From: Aquitalea aquatilis
Lineage (GTDB): Bacteria > Pseudomonadota > Gammaproteobacteria > Burkholderiales > Chromobacteriaceae
NCBI RefSeq assembly: GCF_005155025.1
Contig: NZ_CP039731.1
Coordinates: 3,658,001-3,722,000 of the forward strand
Length of the DNA stretch: 64,000 bases
Reading direction: 5' to 3'
A model generated the notes under the pieces. It was not told the DNA's origin. It made no database searches and worked only from the letters and a program-made list of their open reading frames with translations. Position 1 is the stretch's first letter. Each line of letters begins with the position of its first letter. Shown piece after piece: positions 57,717 to 64,000 of this stretch. The translations under genes were made by a program, and so were the position numbers.

Positions 57717-58993
57717 GCCAGGCCTGGCTTTCCTACGACGACGCACCACCCTTCTGGCTGCCCGCCAGTTTTTTTGGCGCAGCCATGCTGTGGCTGCTGA
57801 CCCTGGGATGCTTGCTGCTGCCCGCAGACATGCTGGCCGCCAACCGCTATCACCCACAGCTGCTCGCCCTTACCCATGCCTTGGGCCTGGGCGTGCTGGG
57901 CAACATCATGAGCGGTGCCCTGCTGCAAATGCTGGCGGTGGCCAGCGGTGTAGCGACACGGCACGCAGGCCGCCTGTTGCTGGGCATTTTCCTGCCCTGG
58001 CAGGCGGGAACGGCCTTGCTGGTGGGCGGCTTTTTGCATGGTTTCTCCCCACTCGCCCTGCAGGCGGCTGCAGTCCTGCTGTGCGCGGCCATCATCCGCC
58101 TGGCCTGGCACGGCCTGTATGGTCTGGCCCGCAGCCCGGCGCGTGATGCCAGCAGCCGGGGCATGGCGCTGGCGCTGGTGGCGCTGCTGGTCACCGCCCT
58201 GCTGGGACTGTGCCTGGTGCTGACGCTGAGCGGCCAGTTACCGCTGCCGCTCATGCCGCTGCTACACAGCCATGTGCTATGGGCGGCGCTGGGCTGGCTG
58301 TTTCTGCTGGTGCTGGCGGTGAGCCAAACCGTCATCCCGATGTTTCTGATTACCCCGCCCTACCCGGCCTGGACGCTGATCACCGGCCGGGCGGTGCTGG
58401 TCTTGTTGCTAGCCTGCAGCCTTGCCCTGTTGTTCTGGCCCGAGCAGCTATGGTTGCCCGCCAGCCTGCTGCTGATTCCGGTCTTGGCGTATGCCGTGCA
58501 GTCCTGGCGACTACTGCGGCAAAGCCGGCGGCCAGCCGATCCGCTGTGGTGGCAATGGCAAGGGGTCATCGCCTGCCTGCTGCTGGGTGGCATGAGCGCC
58601 TGGCTGTGCAGCAGCTGGACAGCATGGCCAAGCCTGCCCTTGCTGGCCGGCTTGTGGTGGCTGGGTGGCGCGGGCCTGGGTGCCACGCTGGCCATGCTGG
58701 GCAAGATCCTGCCTTTCCTGGCCTGGCTGCATTTGAAACGGCTGAACCCGCCGCGCGGCCTGCTGCCCTCCACCCATGGCTTTCTGCCGGAGTCCGCCCA
58801 GCTGCGGATGCGCCATCTGCATCTGCTGTGGCTGCTGGCCGGCACGCTGTGGTGCTGGCAGCCCGGCCGCTTTCATCTGCTGTTTGCCCTGGCCACGCTG
58901 GAGCTGGCGGCTTACGCCTTGGTGCTGGGTGGGAAACTCGCCCGGCGCTACCGGGCAGTGCAACGCGCCGTATCAGCGTCTACGGCGCGCTGA
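57713..58993 (+). CDS. Polytopic membrane protein of denitrification context
   Basis: A 426-residue inner membrane protein with about 10-12 transmembrane segments and several conserved-looking His residues within them: LTHALGLGVLGNIMSGALLQML, HSHVLWAALGW and MRHLHLLW. The His placement recalls heme-copper oxidase or NnrS-like proteins, but I do not recognise the family with certainty. It starts four bases into the end of DUF2249 and is followed at 120 bases by nnrS. A role in NO or heme handling is inference from context. Confidence 0.75.
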   Translation: MSQAWLSYDDAPPFWLPASFFGAAMLWLLTLGCLLLPADMLAANRYHPQLLALTHALGLGVLGNIMSGALLQMLAVASGVATRHAGRLLLGIFLPWQAGTALLVGGFLHGFSPLALQAAAVLLCAAIIRLAWHGLYGLARSPARDASSRGMALALVALLVTALLGLCLVLTLSGQLPLPLMPLLHSHVLWAALGWLFLLVLAVSQTVIPMFLITPPYPAWTLITGRAVLVLLLACSLALLFWPEQLWLPASLLLIPVLAYAVQSWRLLRQSRRPADPLWWQWQGVIACLLLGGMSAWLCSSWTAWPSLPLLAGLWWLGGAGLGATLAMLGKILPFLAWLHLKRLNPPRGLLPSTHGFLPESAQLRMRHLHLLWLLAGTLWCWQPGRFHLLFALATLELAAYALVLGGKLARRYRAVQRAVSASTAR

Positions 58994-59113
58994 CTAGCCC
59001 AAAGCCGCGCTGCTGCACCCACCCCGCGCAGCTGGATTTTCTTGACGAGAATCATTCCGCTTTGCGCTGCCGCCACCGATACTGGGCTACCACCACCTCC
59101 GAGCCCGACCATC

Positions 59114-60310
59114 ATGCCTGACACCCTCCCCCCCGCCTTGCTGCGTGCACCGCACCGCCTGGCCTTCCTGCTGGGCATGCTCAGCGCCCTGTTGCTGTTT
59201 GCCGCCTGGTTTGCCGAGCTGGCATCCCGGCTTGGCTCGCATACCATCACCCCGCAGATTCCTGCAGTCATGGCCCACGCCTTGCTGATGCTGTATGGCA
59301 TTTTCCCGCTGTTCATGACTGGCTTCATCTTTACCGCCGGCCCGCGCTGGCTGGGGGTGGCCCCGCCCAGCCGGGTACGTTATCTGCTGACACCCGGCCT
59401 GATGGCTGCCGGGGTAGCCGGCTGGCTGGCAGGCCTCGCGCTGGGCAAAAGCTGGCTGCTCGCTGGCCTGCTGCTGTACGGCCTGGGCTTTGCCAGCCTG
59501 ACCTTGTGCTTTGCCGGCCTCGTCTGGCGCAGCCCGCAGCCGGATCGCCGCCATGCACTGGTGGTACTGGCGGCTTTTGTGCTGGGGCTGGCAGGCGTGC
59601 TGGCGGCCGGGTTCTGGTTGCTCACGGGCAATGGCGCTTACTGGCTGATCATGCGCGATCTGGCCTTGTGGGGCTTTTTGCTGCCGGTATTCCTGACCGT
59701 GTGCCACCGCATGCTGCCTTTCTTTACCAGCAGCGCACTGCCGGAGCGCTTGGCATGGCGGCCCTACGCCCTGCTGGCCGCCATGGTGGCTGGCAGCTGG
59801 CTGCATGGTTTGCTGGTGCTGACCCAGCACAGCAGCCTGCTGGCTGATATTCCGCTCACCCTGCTGTTTGGCTACACCAGCTGGCGCTGGGGCCTGTTGC
59901 CGGCGCGCAAGGTCAAACTGCTGTGGATGCTGCATCTGTCCTTTGCCTGGCTGGCCGTGGCATTTGGCCTGTACACCCTGGCTGGCCTGCTGCCTGCGCT
60001 GTCGCTGGGGCTGGCTCCGCTGCATGCCATCACCGTCGGCTTCTTCATGACCATGGTCATCGCCTTTGTCTCACGCGTGACCCTGGGGCATTCCGGCCTG
60101 CCACTGCAAGCCGGAATCTGGCTGTGGCGCATCTACCTGGCCGTGCATGCGGTCGCGCTGAGCCGGGTCGTGGCCGACTTTCTTCCGCCGGCATGGGTAG
60201 CCTACCTGTATGCTGCCGTCGCCCTCAGCGGACTGCTGGCACTGCTGGGCTGGAGCCGGCAACTGATCGGGCTATACCTGAAACCCCGCGCCGACGGGCA
60301 AGCGGGTTGA
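59114..60310 (+). CDS. nnrS: NnrS family membrane protein
   Basis: A 398-residue heme- and copper-containing membrane protein family associated with NO metabolism. About 12 transmembrane segments are present, with family blocks APHRLAFLLGML, PAVMAHALLMLYGIFPLFMTGFIFTAGPRWLG and HAITVGFFMTMVIAFVSRVTLGHSG. NnrS helps protect against nitrosative stress in other bacteria. The ATG at 59114 is chosen because the conserved domain starts soon after; upstream codons are not conserved. It is the last gene of the hemerythrin-DUF2249 group. Confidence 0.9.
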   Translation: MPDTLPPALLRAPHRLAFLLGMLSALLLFAAWFAELASRLGSHTITPQIPAVMAHALLMLYGIFPLFMTGFIFTAGPRWLGVAPPSRVRYLLTPGLMAAGVAGWLAGLALGKSWLLAGLLLYGLGFASLTLCFAGLVWRSPQPDRRHALVVLAAFVLGLAGVLAAGFWLLTGNGAYWLIMRDLALWGFLLPVFLTVCHRMLPFFTSSALPERLAWRPYALLAAMVAGSWLHGLLVLTQHSSLLADIPLTLLFGYTSWRWGLLPARKVKLLWMLHLSFAWLAVAFGLYTLAGLLPALSLGLAPLHAITVGFFMTMVIAFVSRVTLGHSGLPLQAGIWLWRIYLAVHAVALSRVVADFLPPAWVAYLYAAVALSGLLALLGWSRQLIGLYLKPRADGQAG

Positions 60311-60385
60311 ACCGGATCGGACACGACACTGGGTCGCGGGGGGCAAAAGCTGGCGACATATTGCGCACGCATTTGCTGCCCGTCC

Positions 60386-62759
<2,374 letters not shown>

Positions 62760-62805
62760 GAGATGGTGCGGCAATCACTGCCAGTTAACACGGACACAAA
62801 ATAAG

Positions 62806-62825
62806 AAAGGCCCCGCAGGGCCTTT
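62806..62825 (-). terminator. Terminator after narI
   Basis: AAAGGCCC-CGCA-GGGCCTTT forms an 8-bp stem. On the minus strand it continues into CTTATTTT, suited to ending the nar operon. On the plus strand it may also stop the LysR transcript. Confidence 0.75.
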
Positions 62826-62845
62826 GCTGATCAATCACTTACCGT

Positions 62846-63532
62846 TCAAGCACGCGGACGCACCAGCTGCCAGGCGCGGCCCAGATAGCCGACTGCAGCA
62901 AAGCCGCTCCACACATGCACCAGGCGGGTGAAGGGGAAGATCACGAACAGGCTCATGCCCATGAACAGGTGCAGCTTGAACACCGGCGAGGCCGTCACGA
63001 TGAATTGCGCCGCATCTGCGCGCAGGGTAACGATATGCTGCGCCCAGGTCATCAGCAGCACCATTTCGTGGCCATCCAGATGCTGGGCGGACACGGCGAT
63101 GGTGGACAGGCCCAGTAGCAGCGTGGCCAGCAGCCACAGCAGTACCAGCTTGTCGCGCCAGGTGGTATTGGCCGCCAGGCGTTGGTTGGTGAGACGGCGA
63201 TGCAGCAGGATCAGCAGACCGATCAGGGCCAGGCTGCCCATGATGCCACCGGCGGTCATGGCGAATACCTGTTTGAAGCTGTGGGTCACACCCAGCGCTT
63301 CCCATACCGACAAGGGTGTCAGCAGGCCCACCAGATGGCCGAAGAACAGCCCGAGTACGCCGATGTGGAACAGGATGCTGCCCAGCCGCAGATTGCCGCG
63401 ATACACCAGTTGGGACGACTCGCTCTTCCAGCTGTACTGTTCGCGCTCGAAGCGCATCAGGCTGCCCAGCAGGAAAATGCCGAGCGCAATATAGGGATAA
63501 ATCCCGAAAACAAATTGATGCAGATAGTCCAT
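62846..63532 (-). CDS. narI: Respiratory nitrate reductase gamma subunit
   Basis: A 228-residue diheme cytochrome b with five transmembrane helices that passes quinol electrons to NarGH. Axial His ligands are in LFHIGVLGLFFGHLVG (two His) and in KLHLFMGMSLFVIFPFTRLVHVW (two His). The ATG follows GGAG. It is the last gene of a narGHJI-type operon entering from the right. Confidence 0.95.
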   Translation of the reverse strand: MDYLHQFVFGIYPYIALGIFLLGSLMRFEREQYSWKSESSQLVYRGNLRLGSILFHIGVLGLFFGHLVGLLTPLSVWEALGVTHSFKQVFAMTAGGIMGSLALIGLLILLHRRLTNQRLAANTTWRDKLVLLWLLATLLLGLSTIAVSAQHLDGHEMVLLMTWAQHIVTLRADAAQFIVTASPVFKLHLFMGMSLFVIFPFTRLVHVWSGFAAVGYLGRAWQLVRPRA

Positions 63533-63597
63533 CTCTCTCTCCTTGCTGTTCCGGCCAGCCCCTGATTGAGGACAGGGCGGGCCGGAAACGGGCAGAT

Positions 63598-64000
63598 TCA
63601 GGCGCCGGATCGCGACGGGTAGAAGTTGACCGGAGCGATGGCCGGCAGGGCGGGCTTGAGCAGCGGCTCGCTGCCATCCGCACCGGGGCCAAAGGTTTCC
63701 AGCAGTTCGTCCATGTCGCGGATAGGCGGCACGCTCAGGGGCTCGGGCGCAACCGGCGACAGCCAGACCAAGAGGTCGAGCACGCCGGCATAGGGCGAGG
63801 ACGACTCGCGCAGCTTGCCGGCGATATGGCCCAGCACATGCACGGCATCACCCAGCAGACGGTCTGCCTCCTGCGGCTCGCATTGCGTCAGGAACTCCAG
63901 AAACAGCGGCACGTAATCCGGCAGTTCAGCGCACACCGGCTCAAAGCCGTGCTCCTTGTACTCTTCCAGCAAATCCACCATGGCCTGACCACGGGCGCGG
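63598..64000 (-). CDS. narJ: Nitrate reductase assembly chaperone NarJ, N-terminus cut by window edge
   Basis: The C-terminal 133 residues of NarJ, with the reading frame continuing through the window edge (in-frame RARGQAMVDLLEEYKEHGFEP). NarJ is the dedicated chaperone for molybdenum cofactor insertion into NarG. Conserved blocks are CAELPDYVPLFLEFL and the C-terminal Asp/Glu- and Pro-rich tail. It lies 65 bases before narI. Confidence 0.93.
   Translation of the reverse strand, partial: RARGQAMVDLLEEYKEHGFEPVCAELPDYVPLFLEFLTQCEPQEADRLLGDAVHVLGHIAGKLRESSSPYAGVLDLLVWLSPVAPEPLSVPPIRDMDELLETFGPGADGSEPLLKPALPAIAPVNFYPSRSGA

Overview
The window reads as chromosomal DNA of a GC-rich, facultatively anaerobic betaproteobacterium, most likely a denitrifier of the Neisseriales (Chromobacteriaceae type: Chromobacterium, Aquitalea, Pseudogulbenkiania, Vogesella). 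I base this on gene content and protein style: a cd1-type nitrite reductase cluster, cNOR, narJ/narI, AcnB, class I Fbp, PflB and chaperone-usher fimbriae. The genus is inference. I see no tRNA, rRNA, CRISPR array, prophage or intact insertion sequence.

Layout. 1-10.6 kb holds a cut-off small membrane protein, acnB divergent from a GcvA-like LysR regulator, a secreted solute-binding protein, fbp, a two-receiver response regulator, a hypothetical protein, a CSS/EAL-type membrane protein and ppnP. 10.7-18.5 kb is housekeeping and signalling: two lipoprotein-like genes, two HD-GYP-type proteins around a Tat-exported dienelactone hydrolase, an HD-domain nucleotidase, a cold-shock protein, a DUF1415 protein and an acyltransferase. 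18.5-21.7 kb is pflB-pflA behind a perfect FNR/Anr box. 22.2-28.7 kb is a mixed metabolic stretch: lipoprotein, a methyltransferase-like membrane protein behind a Fur-like box, a PQQ-type dehydrogenase, dgt, a phosphatase-family protein, msrB, and a siderophore-interacting protein divergent from a MarR regulator.

28.9-34.4 kb is a chaperone-usher fimbrial locus (pilin, chaperone, usher, adhesin on the minus strand) faced by a very small pilin-like gene. 35.1-37.9 kb is a cobalamin riboswitch followed by the cobalt ECF transporter cbiMNQO. 38.2-40.5 kb is a small MarR regulon: a membrane protein, the regulator and an HPP-CBS membrane protein, with near-identical operators before the two outer genes.

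40.5-60.3 kb is a denitrification island: a Dnr-type regulator, nirN and nirJ, a run nirS-nirM-nirC-nirF-nirDL-nirGH (two fused siroheme decarboxylases), a DUF3079 protein, norC-norB-norE-norF-norQ-norD, and divergently nirE followed by hemerythrin, DUF2249, a polytopic membrane protein and NnrS. Identical perfect FNR/Dnr boxes precede nirS and the norC/nirE divergent promoter, and a one-mismatch box precedes nirJ. The window closes with a GH1 6-phospho-beta-glucosidase, a divergent LysR regulator and the end of a nar operon (narJ partial, narI). Together the island reduces nitrate to nitrite (Nar), nitrite to NO (NirS with heme d1 made by NirE, NirDL/GH, NirJ, NirF and NirN) and NO to N2O (NorCB), with NO-linked accessory proteins. 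The most promising poorly described unit is the hemerythrin-DUF2249-membrane protein-NnrS group at 57.1-60.3 kb.
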